DNA of 64,000 nucleotides from the NCBI RefSeq assembly GCF_003254395.2, contig NC_037641.1, positions 186,001 through 250,000 of the forward strand, written 5' to 3'. The translations under genes and the position numbers were made by a program. The stretch's first letter is position 1. Each line of letters opens with the position of its first letter. The notes beneath the pieces are model-generated. The model made no database searches. It was not told where the DNA came from and saw only the letters and a list, made by a program, of their open reading frames with translations. Shown here one piece after another: positions 27,505 to 39,710 of the stretch. This DNA is from Apis mellifera (Eukaryota > Arthropoda > Insecta > Hymenoptera > Apidae).

Positions 27505-28569
27505 TATCGACGATATTTGTTATTTAATCATAATTTTGCCGAGAGAAACTTATCTAAACGAAGAATTCTCCTAATCGAATGTACAATTGACTTAGACCTT
27601 GATATTTCTTGTTAATATTAACACATTATATATTTACAATTTCGTTTAGACAGGTGTATGCAGCTTATCTCGAAATTTATATTTCATACGAATAGATTAC
27701 AAACAATATCATATTGATCGATCGATCGATCGGTATGCTCTAGACGACCTTTCTACGAAGCTTACTTCTAGCGTTCTAAATTCATGAAAATTTTTAACAT
27801 GGGATCTCTGTTATTTATATATAATAACTTAACCTAATTAAGAACATCGCGTTTGTACAGCTTATCGAATATATATCTGCGATCAGTCTGCTCGATATCA
27901 GCTAGTAACACTAGTAATTTGCGCGACTTTTTGAATGAACATTTCTTTTCTTCGATTTCTTTTCTTTCTTCTTCTTTACACACGCAAAAAAAAAAAAAAA
28001 AAAAAAAAAATAATTCGTTCGATTCTCTTTCTTTTCAGTTATTTGATTATATATCACATATTAATCATACGATTGGTAATTGAAGACATTGAGACAAAAT
28101 ATTATTTTCTTTTATTAAAAAGTTATTACAAAGATAATTGTTTTGTGTTTCGTTTTTTTTTTTTTTTCATTATTAAAAATCTATGTAAATTTCGAACATT
28201 TTAATTTTGATCTTTTGATAAAATTTTTTTTAACAAGTAATCGTATTATTCGTGAAGAAGAAAAGTACGTACAAATGTATTTTTTTTAAACAAATGATAT
28301 CAATATAAAAATAAATACAAATGATGCATTACGAATTTTGTGGCGAATTTCCAAATTTTATTTTCTCCTATATCAAAATTTAATTCCTTACTCGCAGACT
28401 TATTTTATTACTTATTAATTAATAGCGTTACTCGTACTAATACATTCGTACAACACTTTTCTTCTAAATCTTTCGTTAAATAATAATCGAATAATTTTTT
28501 TTTTTTTTTCTTTTAAAAAAAGGAAAAGGAATCTTAGGAATTTTAAAACGAACATTGATTATTATTAAA
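27505..28569. other. No gene seen; microsatellites
   Basis: Holds an (ATCG)n run at about 27716-27733, an A26-type homopolymer at about 27986-28011 and T-runs. A Ser/Lys/Phe-rich frame across the A-run is an artefact. Confidence 0.5.
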
Positions 28570-28743
28570 TTTAACCTTTTAACGCAAAAATGTAATAATT
28601 TCTTTTCTTCTCACAATAAAAAGCAATTAAAAGTGTGAACATTTTTTGAATTTTTGAAATTAAAAATTAATGTAAAAAAAAAAAAAAAAAAAAAAAAAAC
28701 TATTTGCGAATAATATCACGGATACATGCGTTAAGTGGTTAAA
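28570..28743. repeat. 17-bp inverted repeat enclosing an A-run
   Basis: TTTAACCTTTTAACGCA (28570-28586) and TGCGTTAAGTGGTTAAA (28727-28743) are inverted copies with three mismatches. Between them lies an uninterrupted A-run (about 28674-28699). It resembles a short non-autonomous inverted-repeat element, but no flanking duplication was confirmed. Confidence 0.4.
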
Positions 28744-30062
28744 ATATAAATTGAAATACTGAATAAAAAGTCTGTATGTCATCGATAAAAAAGCTATGTC
28801 TCGAAGATTTTCTTTTTTTTCTTTTTCCCATCATTCAGTCGCGAAAATTATACACGTTTCTAATCCATCAACGCGTCTTTTTCTCTCTCTTTTTTTTCTC
28901 GCGATTTGATCAATTACCGTATATATAATAATAATAATAATAATACCATAATAATACGAATAAAATATCTAAATGAATTAAGGCTTGCTCGTGTCCCTCC
29001 TTTATATAAATCGTTTTAAACGACAAATTCATTTCTTGGGTGAGATTCAACGCGTCTGCTTTCCCCCCTCCACTTACATTACGTTTCTCTTATAATCGAT
29101 TATGATTCCTTGGACGTACGTTGGACGAAAGTTGCGATTATTCACATTCATCTTTTTCTTTCTCTCAGGAACTAGTGAATTTCGCGAATCTATGCGAGGA
29201 TGATGATGATGATGATTGTTTTCTTCTTTCCAACGATTTTTTTTGATAGTTTAGAAATGTTAAAATAATTTTAAATATAAATAAACTTTTTAAACTCTCC
29301 TTTTGAATACACAAGCAACGGTTTTAAAAAAGGGAGAAAGTAACAACCGATTATTAATCGCTGTATCCTCGCATAGATACGCCATAGTTTTGTTGAAAAA
29401 CTTGTAAATTGTGTATCTTGGGATACGATATTCTCTCTCTTCACGTAAAAAGATTTATATTAAAAATCTACCACCTCTTTTCCTTTTCCTATTACGCGTT
29501 TTTTTTTTATATCATTAATCGCAAATATTTTAAAAATTATCGGGTATATATATATATATGTGTGTGTACTTAAAATTACTTTACTTTCCATTACTTTTTA
29601 ATCGGAAAATTCAATTTTCATGTTCGAATAAATATCTCGACTCGGTTTGTTGAGAAAAAGAGGTGGGAAATTGGATCGATGTTCCTCGAAGGAACACGCG
29701 AAAAACGATCTTTCTCACCCAATTCAATTTCGACGCCATTTTTTTTTTTTTTCAGCTCGGTCTCTCGTTTCTCGGCCCCTCCTCTTCTTCCCACTCGCTC
29801 TATCAAAGACCTGCAGAGAATCTAGGACTCGGTTCTTGTCCCTTCGATTCGAAAACTAATTGAACGCATATTTCGCACGTATCTGTTATGTATCAATCGG
29901 GACGAGATCATTAATGCTTATCTCACTCGTTTCATTGTTAAAATCGAACGATTTTTTTGCCGTATGAGACACGCGTGTTGTCTTATTTCCTCGTTGTTTT
30001 TATTTCCGTACGATTCGAAACCGATCATAAATGATGATCGGTGAATCGATGACGAAAGACAA

Positions 30063-30145
30063 TTTTTTTCTTTTTTTTTTTTTTTTTTTCCTCCCTTTTT
30101 CTTCTTTTTTTTTTTACTTTTTTCTTTTTTTTCTTTTTTCTTCTT
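30063..30145 (+). repeat. 83-bp polypyrimidine tract
   Basis: All T/C except one A at about 30116. It lies in DNA generally rich in T/C runs on this strand and has the composition of a triplex-prone mirror-type tract. Confidence 0.85.
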
Positions 30146-32330
30146 GCAACAAAACCTGAAGGGGTTTTAAGACGATTTTTATACAAATCGAACAAATAAA
30201 AAAATGGACGCGAGAACTCTAATCGTTTTTCTTGCTTCGTTCTTCAATAATTTTAAATTTAATTAATAATTCTTCCAGCGCTGTCATTTAATAATTTCTT
30301 CGATTTCTTAAAATTTTTAATTTTTTTTTCCTTTTTCATTTTTAATTTTTAACCAATTTTTTTCTTAAATCTCCAATCAAATTAAATGTTCAATTTTCAT
30401 AAGAGTATATATATGTATATATATATTTCCTAATCGTACAAATACCAATTATATCGAAAGAATCAAAGAAAGAAAAGAGGGTGGTGTGAAATTTAAATAA
30501 CAAAATACGCAATTGTTTGAAAGAAAAAAAAATCAAGGAGAAAAATAAGAATCTTTATCGATATAAAACGCGATCGTTATGTATAACCTTTTCCCCTCCT
30601 CCTTTTTTTTTTTTAGTCTTATTCTTCGTCCAATTATCGTCAATTAATAACGTAATCTCGTCGATTTTTGTCAATATTCGCATAATAGGATATCATCTTT
30701 GTTTCGTCTTTTAATTCCTTGAACAATAACCATGTATAGTATTAGGATAAATGCATTTTTATTTCCTCTTCTTTTTCTCGATATAAAAAGGATCAATATT
30801 TCAATATGTAAATATATCTGTATACGTATTTTGATCAATCAAACGGAGTACAACAAGTATATCCTCGTGTAAGAATAATCGTACAAAATGGTTATTATTC
30901 GTGTTCGATAGGAAGATATTTTGCGATCGATGGAAAAAGAACGGAAGAAAAAGAAGAAAAAAGAAAAAGATAGACATATAAAAGGAAAATCCTTTTTTTG
31001 CAAAATAATGATGTTTTTTCTTTCTTTCTCTTTTCTTGAAAATTTTCATTCTTTCGTTGTTCCTTTGCTTACAACACATTTCGATTCTTTCCTTTGCACG
31101 CTCGTTTATAATTGTATAAATCCTTATTTTCTCGTCTTTCTCTCTCCCTCTTTCTTTCAACTCGCTTCGATTAAAACTATCCTTATCTTTATATTCTTTT
31201 TTTTTTTTTATTGATTTATATTTTGAAATAATTTTGTGCTCTTTTTTTTAATATCGATTCAACTCGTACGCTTTTTTCTTCATTCTTACAGCCACGATTT
31301 CCGTCAATTCTCCGATTCGTTGATTAAAATTTCACTCTCCCTTTCAAAGTATCGTCTCGATATATAATTTTCATTTCGTAATTTATTAACTTTTTCATTT
31401 ATTTCGGTATATAAATAAAGATAAATTAATCGCAAGAGAATTTGTTATCAAGTTTTGTTTCTTTAAATTAATTACTAAAAAAAAAAAAAAAAATAAAAAA
31501 TATTCATTCTCGGTTTGTTTGTTTTATTTTTTGGACTTTCTTTTCTTTTCTTTTCTCAATTAAATTTAATATACACTTTATAAAATAAGATTTATAAATT
31601 ACTTTCTCTATTTTCAATTTTTTACGTGACATCTCGTTCTTACATCAAGTTTTGAATTCTTCATTTTTGAAAAATCGATCATTCATCTATTCGTGCAATC
31701 GAATCCAAGAGAGACGGAGGAAGAATTTTAAAAGAACAAAGAGATTTTTATTAATTTTAATCAACCAACTTTGAACCCTACAATTTTTGTCCGGCATAAA
31801 TCTCGAATTTTATTAATTATTGCCTTTCAAGCGAAGAATTTTGAACGCTCTGTTCAAAAAATATTCCTCGTCCATCAATATGTTATTTCGTATCATTTTT
31901 AATATCGCTTTGATCACTCTGAAAGTATTAATTTGGAAAAAAACTATTCCATCAAAAAAACAAAGCATGAATATTCTTTTTACGTAAAGAAGATTCTTTG
32001 ATCAAAGATCAGAGAATCAATCTCATCGTTTTTTTTCTTATTTTATTTGTATCGTAATCGATCGCTGAAGAATGGATCAATTTTCGAAGAAAGAACAACG
32101 AAAACGAAACCTTCAAGAAACCTTCTAATAAACGAGTGTAATATAAAAGAGACGTGATTTTTTTTATAAAGCATTTTTCTTTTTCTTTCCGTTAAAAATG
32201 CTCAGAAGAAGAACAATCGTATAAAATATGGTGTGCATTCTCTGCGCGTTTGTTTTCTTAAAATTCTTGTCTCGTCGATGAAAAGTAAACTGCATCTAAA
32301 TAAAATCGAATTTTCCTTCGTTTGTTAAAG

Positions 32331-32333
<3 letters not shown>

Positions 32334-32370
<37 letters not shown>
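32334..32370. repeat. (GA)n microsatellite
   Basis: About 17 uninterrupted GA repeats ending in GGGGAG. A similar run follows 600 bp later. Confidence 0.95.
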
Positions 32371-32371
<1 letters not shown>

Positions 32372-32934
32372 AGATACGTTAAAAAAGAAAAAAATATGGA
32401 ATTCTTAGAGATTGAGCCATCCATCCATCCATCTATAGTTAAATCTTTCGAAAGGAAAATTATGCCAATCATAAACGATTGAATTCTTCGAATGTATTTA
32501 TAAAATATATTTAAAAAAATTCATACAATGATAAGATATATATATACACACACGATATCGAGTAAAAACGAATGTGATAAAAAGATACGAGTTTTTTTTC
32601 TTTTTTTCTTCTTTTTTGTTTTTTTATAATTTTCAACTAATTTATAAAGTTTTATATGCATATATATATATATATACATTTCATTTATTTCCTTCTCTTT
32701 TCCTTTTATTACTTATTTTTTTTTTTGGAATACAAACGAATATATCTTAATTCTGTCACCTACGTTAAAAAGAAAGAACAATGTCTGGATCGAGAAACAG
32801 ATAGATTAAGACAATCCATAATAATAATAAGGATTTAAAGCTTTGGAGAATTAAATAGACGCGATTGAAAAATTTTTTATCAAAAATAAAAACCCGAAAA
32901 ATCTCGCTAAACCAAAGAAATTGAGATGGAAAAC

Positions 32935-32942
<8 letters not shown>

Positions 32943-32984
<42 letters not shown>
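32943..32984. repeat. (GA)n microsatellite
   Basis: About 21 uninterrupted GA repeats flanked by AAAAGAAAAAAAG. Confidence 0.95.
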
Positions 32985-32988
<4 letters not shown>

Positions 32989-33863
32989 AAAAAAAGAATC
33001 GAGTAAATAAAGATGCTCCGTGCTCGATTATCGAATTTATAAAACAAACTTTCGCTTTAGATGTTAAACTATACTTTTATTTTTTTCCAATTCCAAATTC
33101 TAAACGTCTTAAAAATCTATGAAACGGGAACACATTCCGGAGACACTTGAAAACGAACTTAAGATACGTAAGATTTTAACCTATCTGATCTTTCTTTCAA
33201 GATAAACTTAAATATCGATCCAAAATCGCTACTATCGACATTCAAGATTCCTATTGTAATAAACCTAAAAAAAATGTAAGATCATCGATGCTGCAAACAA
33301 TATATACGCATCAAACTCAAAAAGAGAGGAAAAAAAAAAAAAATCACCAAAAGCTTCGTATCAAAGAAGAAAATAGTTCAATTCTATATTCTTAATATCG
33401 AGTAACCTAATTCAAAAATAACGTTTACGAAAACTACCAGAATGACTATAATACTATAATCTTTTTATTTTTCTATGAATATTTACTTTACCGCGAATTT
33501 TCTGCGCGTCTTCCACCAGATTATATCATAAAAATCAACAATGGAAAAAAAAAAATAACATTTTTCAGCAACGACAACAAGTTGTCTCTGTACATAATAT
33601 ATCGCAACAGAAACGTAAGAGAAACGTATAAGAAAATCAATCGAGTCTCGCGAGGGAAGCAACTACTACACGAGAATCGGTTGATAGGTGGTAGAAAACG
33701 TAGTGATGATATCGAAGGAAACAGGCGGCTAGAGGTGTATACCGGGTGCATACAACGTCGCTAGTCGGCCTGGCTCTCCTTAGCATTAACACGCGATATA
33801 CCTGAAAAACCAGTTTGCGGGCTTTTTATTAGGCCTTTACTTTCGCTTGCAAACTGAAAGGAA

Positions 33864-33914
33864 GAGTGAGCGAGTAAGCGAGCGAGCGAGCGAACCGAGC
33901 GAACGAACGAACGA
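33864..33914. repeat. Degenerate tetranucleotide (GAGC/GAAC)n tract
   Basis: GAGTGAGCGAGTAAGCGAGC passes into GAAC repeats in a locally CpG-rich stretch. Frames over it encode Ser/Arg/Ala repeats and are not genes. Confidence 0.85.
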
Positions 33915-35100
33915 GGCCTGGCTAGAAGCAGCTTAGCCGGTGAACGAGCGAGTGACTGACTGAGTTGACTAACGGGGTCACCAGTCGATACGAACAACGC
34001 GCAGAAAAGAGAGACGCGAACACTCATCCCCTCTTTCCCTCAGCCCTATATATATTAACGCCACTGTACGTGTATTATGATGTATATTACGTGTTCGTAC
34101 AGAGAGAGAGGGAGAGAGAGAGAGAGACAAGGATAGAACAGAAAGATAGAGAGACAGAGACATCTGCAAAAGACGCGTGGAAACGGTCAAAGATATAGTG
34201 GCTGGTGGTGTATTCTCTGTGCATGTATAGGACGGATTATACACACGTGGATACACACACATGCGTGCTCGTTTGTGTGTATAACGCAGCGATTCGCAGA
34301 ACGATATACAATTTGCAAGTTCGTCGCACCGAGTACTATTATGTTTTATTATGCAAATACGTTTTATCATGGGCAGAGAAACATAGGCACGCGAACGCGC
34401 GTGTATTTTATTTCTCTCTCTCTCTCTCTTTCTCGTTCTCGCTCTCTCTCTCTCTCTGCGACACATTATCAACGGATCTCGGGATGTAGCGTTAAATAAT
34501 TATCGGTATCTAAAAAGAAAAAAAAAGTTATGCAAGCGGAGCTGATATTGTTGACCGTCGCTATCGAAGAAGCTACTAGTCGCCGTTTGATCAAAGGATC
34601 ACACAAACGTGTGTGTATTCAAGTTCACATATATGTAAATATATATAATTATATATATACAATATATGTATTCGTCGTATGCGATTATGTGTGGAGGAAT
34701 CTGTTTTCTAATTTATTTGAATTACGTCGTTCTTTGATAATTTCTCGAGCTTTTTCTTCTGAAATATTATAATTGAAAAAAGAAAAAAGAAATGTTTCAA
34801 TCATTTTAACTATCTCATTTTCTATATACGTGTTTTTAGTAAATCATGGTTTGTTTTTTTCTTTACCTGGATTATTAACCTTCATCTTTGTTTACTTTTT
34901 ACGATTCGCAATATGCACGAATATGTGTGTGCTCGTTATGTTTTTTTTTTTTTGTTTACTTGCGACATGACAGCGCTGGTTCACTGGCAAAAATTAGAAA
35001 AAGATATAAAAACGAATAGAACCGTCTTTCACCCCTGGTTGATTTTCTTCCTTCTCTATCTCCTTCGTTCTTTTTCTTTACTCTCTTTCCCACTCTCACA

Positions 35101-35133
<33 letters not shown>

Positions 35134-35946
35134 CGCGTACAAACTCTCGACCTCTCTCATGTCGTCACATGGATCGCGCCTCTCATCCTCAATTTTTTTC
35201 TCAATCTTATATATCACGTTACAGTAGTATCTAAATGAAATGTGTTCACAGCCACACATTAATATTTATACACAGATTTTTATACATGTATCTATATATA
35301 CTTTTATATATATATATATTTGTATATATATATATATATATTTATTTATATATTTTATAATTAATATCTTTTTAGCAAACGCCACACCCGTTAATGTTTT
35401 TTCGTAGCCTGCTGTTTTAAATTTATTTTTGTTGTTGTTGTTTGTTTGTCTTCTTTTTTTTTTGTGAAATCTGTGTATTACCTTTCCTTTTTAGTATACA
35501 TTCTTCGAAACATCGTGTCCATTCGTTTTATATATATATATATATGTATATTTTTTTATTTTTTTATTATTATTTTTTTTTTGTTTTTCGTTTTTCTTTG
35601 TCCGGGGAAAAAAGAAAAGAAAGAGCGACCGTGGAACGCTAACGGACGCTTCCATATTATAACGCGCAAACAATCGTTTCTCTCATTTTCTGACTCGATT
35701 CCAGGCGCTCTCTATCCTTTCGTTTTTTCTCTCTCTCTCGTCGTCGGTCTTTTTTTCTCGAATCTCTTCTCCCATACGCTTCTCCGCCTCACGATTGATT
35801 TCCATCGCCTTCTCTATTCGGAATCATCTTGGCGATAGAAGATGGTTACCGTTCACATCTCCCCAGGGACTTTGAAACATATTTTTCTTTTTTCTCTCTC
35901 GATGCACGCACAGTCTCCGTCTTTCTCGCGCCACTATCGCGAGTTT

Positions 35947-35986
<40 letters not shown>

Positions 35987-36204
35987 GCGTCTATCTCGTT
36001 CTATTTCGACGCGCGCACAAATAAGAATGTAAACGTTAAAAGTCGTCTGTATCGTTTACCGCGCGTACCCGCAAACGGACGCATTTACATTTTCTCTCCA
36101 CTATTCGTTTGAATTCGTTAGGCACAACACATTTTCTGCTATTTTTCTCTCTATCTGTTTCGCTTTGTTTGTTATCATTCTTTTTTTTTTTTTCTTTTTT
36201 TTTT
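33915..36204. other. CpG-containing, microsatellite-rich DNA downstream of TENT5
   Basis: Alternates GC-richer blocks (33.9-34.5, 35.6-36.1 kb) with GA/CT runs (about 34101-34127, 34411-34458, 35097-35128) and TA runs (35290-35342, 35949-35983). A CCCTATATATATTAACGCC motif near 34047 could be a TATA box but lacks an initiator at the right distance. No coding exon is convincing. It could be an extended 3' UTR of TENT5 or intergenic regulatory DNA. Confidence 0.35.
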
Positions 36205-36924
36205 TTTATTTTTTTATTTTTTTTATTTTGTTTCGTTCGGAGTCTTGTAGTCTCTCAGTTGATCCCCTACGACCAAGTTAGTTTTATTATTATTACAACA
36301 AGTACCATCGTGTTTTGGTCCTTCCCCCACGACAACAACCGATTCGATTCTATTGCAGAGTGTAGTGTATAGACCGTTCAGGAGAAAGGATACACGAGAA
36401 CAACGTGTACGATATACAAATCGAATATTCTCGGTTTGGATCTTGGTGTCGAGTCTCCTCTTCCTCGGTCTTGAATCCGAATGGAAACGTTCATCACCAC
36501 CGACGATCTTCGTTATCCATCATCACGAATCGATCACGGCGAATATCATTTTCTCTCTTGCTTTCTCGTCTCGAGAATATTACTCCTCGTCCACGTCGCG
36601 CTCGGAATTGGCGAATGCGCGTGACGTTCGATGCGCGTCCAAGCGTCAACTGAGAACTAAACGATACTCCTTCGGCCCGTGAACGATCGACGATCGATCG
36701 TTCTCGAAATTTTCGAAGAAGCGAGGATCACCATCCCGTCGACTGTGTCCTGACGGAGGATGCCCGGCGTGGTCGGTAAGCAGAGCGTGATCGACGTGTG
36801 TTTCGTAGTCGGTAATGATCGCAGAGATGTCGCGGACGTCGATGAGCGTGCCGGTAGTTGTCGTGGCGGTAGCAGTGATGGCGTTACTGGTGGCGGCGAC
36901 GATGGCGTTAGCGTCGAGATCGCA
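36205..36924 (-). other. TENT5 3' UTR with poly(A) signals
   Basis: Downstream of the TGA the minus strand stays GC-rich for about 550 nt, then turns A-rich. The first AATAAA lies at 36288-36283, about 640 nt after the stop. Three more follow within an A-rich run at 36227-36222, 36218-36213 and 36210-36205. I infer the 3' end near 36.2-36.3 kb, although bee 3' UTRs can extend further and other AATAAA hexamers follow. Confidence 0.45.
36681..36703 (-). other. Perfect 10-bp stem, 3-nt loop hairpin in TENT5 3' UTR
   Basis: GAACGATCGA is followed by CGA and then by the exact reverse complement TCGATCGTTC. It sits about 220-245 nt downstream of the stop. It could be an RNA structural element; as DNA it also contains overlapping ATCGAT/CGATCG sites. 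Function is unknown. Confidence 0.6.
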
Positions 36925-38259
36925 TCACGACGAGCACGCCATCCACGAGTTGCAGGTGCATGTGTAACACGCGGGTATCACCGGAGCGTAATAATAACCG
37001 TTCGCGTATACGTAGGTGGCAGGTGGTCCGGGCGGGGCTTGCTGATGATTCGTCAACCGTTGTTGCTGCTCTTGGCACAACACCTGGTAGGCAAGATTCT
37101 CGATCAGGGCGAGCGTTTGCCGTCTCTCGTGCCCCATCAGGCACACGGTGGACTCCTCCACCACGTTGTGCAGCAACATCAGGTACTGATACTTGAGGGT
37201 CTCCTCCTCGGGGCCGACAAAGTGATTCCACAGGTAGTTCTCGAGTTTTGCGCGTTGTTGGCCGATGTCCGGGAAATCGATGAAGAATCTCGAGCACATG
37301 TATCGCTCCAGCGTCTTTATGTACTCGGGTTGCGAGGGTTTGTACATCTTGACCAGAAGGTTGCAATACTTGAGCAGACCGCCTCCGCGAATCTCTTCCG
37401 GACTCCTCGTCGAGATCAGTTTCTTGTGAAGATGATACAACGCCTCTTGGAAGTCGCCGTACACGGATTCGCCTACCACGGTTGGATAGAAATTTTCGCC
37501 GATGGGCAGCTTGCTGCACTCGTAGAACAGGAGGAGCGAGTCGAGGACGATCTGGAACGAGTCGACGGAAAACTCGAACTGCCGCCTCATCGAGTCGACG
37601 AATTTCAGCTCGACGTTCCTGTGCCCTCTCGAGTTGCCCAGCGAGATCAGGGACCATCGGTCGCCTTCGTTATTCACCTTCACCATTTTGCTCACGTAAG
37701 CCTCCTTCAGGCTGCAAGTGGTGATGCGTTTACGGCTGACTCCCTCTGGGAGCAGGTCGAACAGCGAGCCGAGCACAGCGGCCTTCACCTTGTCGTAGTT
37801 CCGCCCGCTCGACAGCTCCACGGCGAAGATCAGATCCAGATCGTTGTACGGCTGCGACTCGGTGGCCAGAACGTGGGAGGCGGCGCCACCGTTCAGCCTT
37901 ATGTCGCGCACCCTCATCCCGGCCCCGCCGCTGCTCGGATCCGACTCCAACTTGCTGCGGACCACGTTCACCAGATCTCTCAGCCTGACCTCCAGCGTGG
38001 GGAAGTTTCCGCGCCCGTGGATGCACACCACCTCGTTCATCACGTCGTTCAACCGCTTCACTTGGTCGAAACTGAGCACGGCCAGCCTCTGCTGGGGATC
38101 CGGGCAATTTGGGTTGTTGTTGTTGTTGTTGTTGTTGCCGTTCGTGTTGTTGTCGTTGCCTCCGTTGCCGCCAATGTTTTTGGTGCCGCTCACCTGGCAC
38201 AGGGACTCCATCATAGCGACCCGACGTTGGCGTTCCTCGCCGATCTCCAGGGAGCCACA
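36925..38259 (-). CDS. TENT5: TENT5/FAM46 non-canonical poly(A) polymerase, main coding exon
   Basis: Family members are nucleotidyltransferases that lengthen poly(A) tails of selected mRNAs, in vertebrates mainly those of secreted proteins. The open frame runs to 38295 (456 codons; numbering here follows that frame), but an acceptor places the exon start at codon 13 (CGSLEIGEE). In order: an Asn/Gly-rich stretch (41-62); the N-terminal family block IHGRGNFPTLE (92-102); the nucleotidyltransferase signature LNGGAASHVL (134-143) followed by NDLDLIF, giving catalytic Asp152 and Asp154; NVELKFVDS (227-235), whose Glu229 is the likely third acidic residue; RRQFEFSVDSFQI and GESVYGDFQEA; then the helical domain with EEIRGGGLLKYCNLLV, RYMCSRFFIDF and ESTVCLMGHERRQTL (381-395). 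The Cys/Tyr-rich tail ends at a TGA (36927-36925), as in animal homologues. Length is usual for the family and no frameshift is seen. Alternative internal starts are Met28/Met29. Family assignment is very secure; which paralogue name applies, and the N-terminus, are not. Confidence 0.96.
   Translation of the reverse strand, partial: CGSLEIGEERQRRVAMMESLCQVSGTKNIGGNGGNDNNTNGNNNNNNNNPNCPDPQQRLAVLSFDQVKRLNDVMNEVVCIHGRGNFPTLEVRLRDLVNVVRSKLESDPSSGGAGMRVRDIRLNGGAASHVLATESQPYNDLDLIFAVELSSGRNYDKVKAAVLGSLFDLLPEGVSRKRITTCSLKEAYVSKMVKVNNEGDRWSLISLGNSRGHRNVELKFVDSMRRQFEFSVDSFQIVLDSLLLFYECSKLPIGENFYPTVVGESVYGDFQEALYHLHKKLISTRSPEEIRGGGLLKYCNLLVKMYKPSQPEYIKTLERYMCSRFFIDFPDIGQQRAKLENYLWNHFVGPEEETLKYQYLMLLHNVVEESTVCLMGHERRQTLALIENLAYQVLCQEQQQRLTNHQQAPPGPPATYVYANGYYYAPVIPACYTCTCNSWMACSS
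38111..38140 (-). repeat. In-frame AAC trinucleotide repeat encoding poly-Asn in TENT5
   Basis: On the plus strand this is a GTT run interrupted by single-base changes. On the coding strand it gives consecutive Asn codons (residues 54-61 and flanks) inside an Asn/Gly-rich linker before the catalytic core. Such runs vary in length between individuals; the catalytic region is not touched. Confidence 0.9.
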
Positions 38260-38290
38260 CTGTAATGGAAACGAAACGGGAGATGTTATT
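38260..38290 (-). other. Splice acceptor of the TENT5 main exon
   Basis: Read on the minus strand, a pyrimidine-rich run (ctcccgtttcgtttcc) ends in ATTACAG, with AG at 38261-38260. A branch-point-like TTAATAAC lies just upstream. The residues encoded upstream of this AG (MLITSPVSFPLQ) have no family resemblance and read as intron. The exon therefore begins with TGT at 38259, in phase 0. Confidence 0.8.
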
Positions 38291-38310
38291 AACACCGCAT
38301 CATTTCCGCC

Positions 38311-38344
38311 TTCGATAAAACGTATTAAGCCGTGTTCTCAAATG

Positions 38345-38387
<43 letters not shown>

Positions 38388-38630
38388 GTTGAACGTAGGT
38401 AGAAATAAAGTGGTTGAAAAGTATAATTTATTTTATATTATTGTTTTGCTTGTTTTTCAAAAATATCCAATTAAATTAGATGTCTTTTAAATGTAGATTA
38501 TAAGAAATTATTCCTTTCTACTTTTCTGAAAATGATAAAAATTTATTTTTCAAAAATGATAAAGTTAAAAAGCAAAATATTTATATAGAAAAAGAAATTC
38601 GATAAAAGGTATTAAGCCGTGTTCTCAAAT

Positions 38631-38690
<60 letters not shown>

Positions 38691-38938
38691 GTTGACATAG
38701 GTAGAAATAAAGTGGTTGAAAAATATAATTTATTTATTTTATAAAGTATTGTTTTGCTTGTTTTTCAAAAATATCCAATTAAATTAGATGTCTTTTAAAT
38801 GTAGATTAGAAGAAATTATTCCTCTCTACTTTTCTGAAAATGATAAAAATTTATTTTTCAAAAATGATAAAGTTAAAAAGCAAAATATTTATATAGAAAA
38901 AGAAATTCGATAAAAGGTATTAAGCCGTGTTCTCAAAT

Positions 38939-38976
<38 letters not shown>

Positions 38977-39415
38977 GTTGACATAGGTAGAAATAAAGTG
39001 GTTGAAAAGTATAATTTATTTTATAAAGTATTGTATTGCTTGTTTCCAAAAATATTCAATTAAATTAGATGTCTTTTAAATATAGATTATAAGAAATTAT
39101 TCCTTTCTATTTTTCTGAAAATGATAAAAATTTATTTTTCAAAAATGATAAAGTTAAAAAGCAAAATATTTATATAGAAAAAGAAAAGTTATGTAAGGTG
39201 ATATTAATTTGATAAAACATATTAAGCTCTCAAATAGATATATATATATATATATATATATATCCAATTAAATTAGATATATTTTAAAGATTAGATTATA
39301 AGAAATAAAAATAGTAGATTATAAAAATAGTAGATTATAAGAAATTATTTCTTTCTACTTTTCTGAAAATGATAAAAATTCCAAAAATGATAAAGTTAGA
39401 AAGTGTATAAAATGT
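38311..39415. repeat. Four-copy ~300-bp tandem array carrying (TA)n, in the TENT5 intron
   Basis: Units begin with TTCGATAAAACGTATTAAGC-like sequence at 38311, 38598, 38906 and (degenerate) 39209, giving periods of 287, 308 and 303 bp. Each unit holds a (TA)n run (38348-38386, 38633-38689, 38941-38975, 39238-39263), then GTAGGTAGAAATAAAGTGG and a shared AT-rich tail (CAATTAAATTAGATGTCTTT). The first three copies are nearly identical apart from TA-run length. The array begins only about 50 bp from the splice acceptor at 38260. Confidence 0.92.
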
Positions 39416-39710
39416 AAGGTGATATTAATTGACGATTGTCACGAAAATTATGACGCTAAAGTAAAGGATGGAATTAATAAAGCGATGATGCGATCAATCT
39501 TGATCGTATTGCAAATAGATAAACAGTTTCGAGAACAAACACGGTTAACATTCTATGCGCTACCAACGCATTGAGAATATCTTTGAGAATATCTAGCAAG
39601 TACATGTTTATGATTCAAACGTTCGCGCTTGGAAATATTCGAGTCTGTAAGAATTTTTCGTTCTTTGTCGATTGTTTGATCTTTTTGTAAAAGTAAAATA
39701 AAATAAAATA

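Larger units (their letters stand above)
28744..33860. other. Polypyrimidine and microsatellite-rich stretch, no supported gene
   Basis: Contains an (ATA)n run at 28927-28945, GATGAT repeats at about 29201-29216, a long T/C tract at 30063-30145, a T/A-run cluster near 31470-31500, and (GA)n at 32334-32368 and 32943-32984. Short frames are Phe/Lys/Arg-rich shadows of these tracts. Confidence 0.5.

Noticed and set aside
33761..34500. Several Ser/Arg-rich ORFs on both strands
   Set aside because: They arise from GAGC/GAAC and GA/CT repeats; composition and overlap argue against genes.
36760..38265. 501-codon plus-strand ORF opposite TENT5
   Set aside because: It is the antisense shadow of a GC-rich coding exon. 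It has a His/Val/Leu/Gln-rich composition and no recognisable domain, and it ends near the splice acceptor of the real gene.
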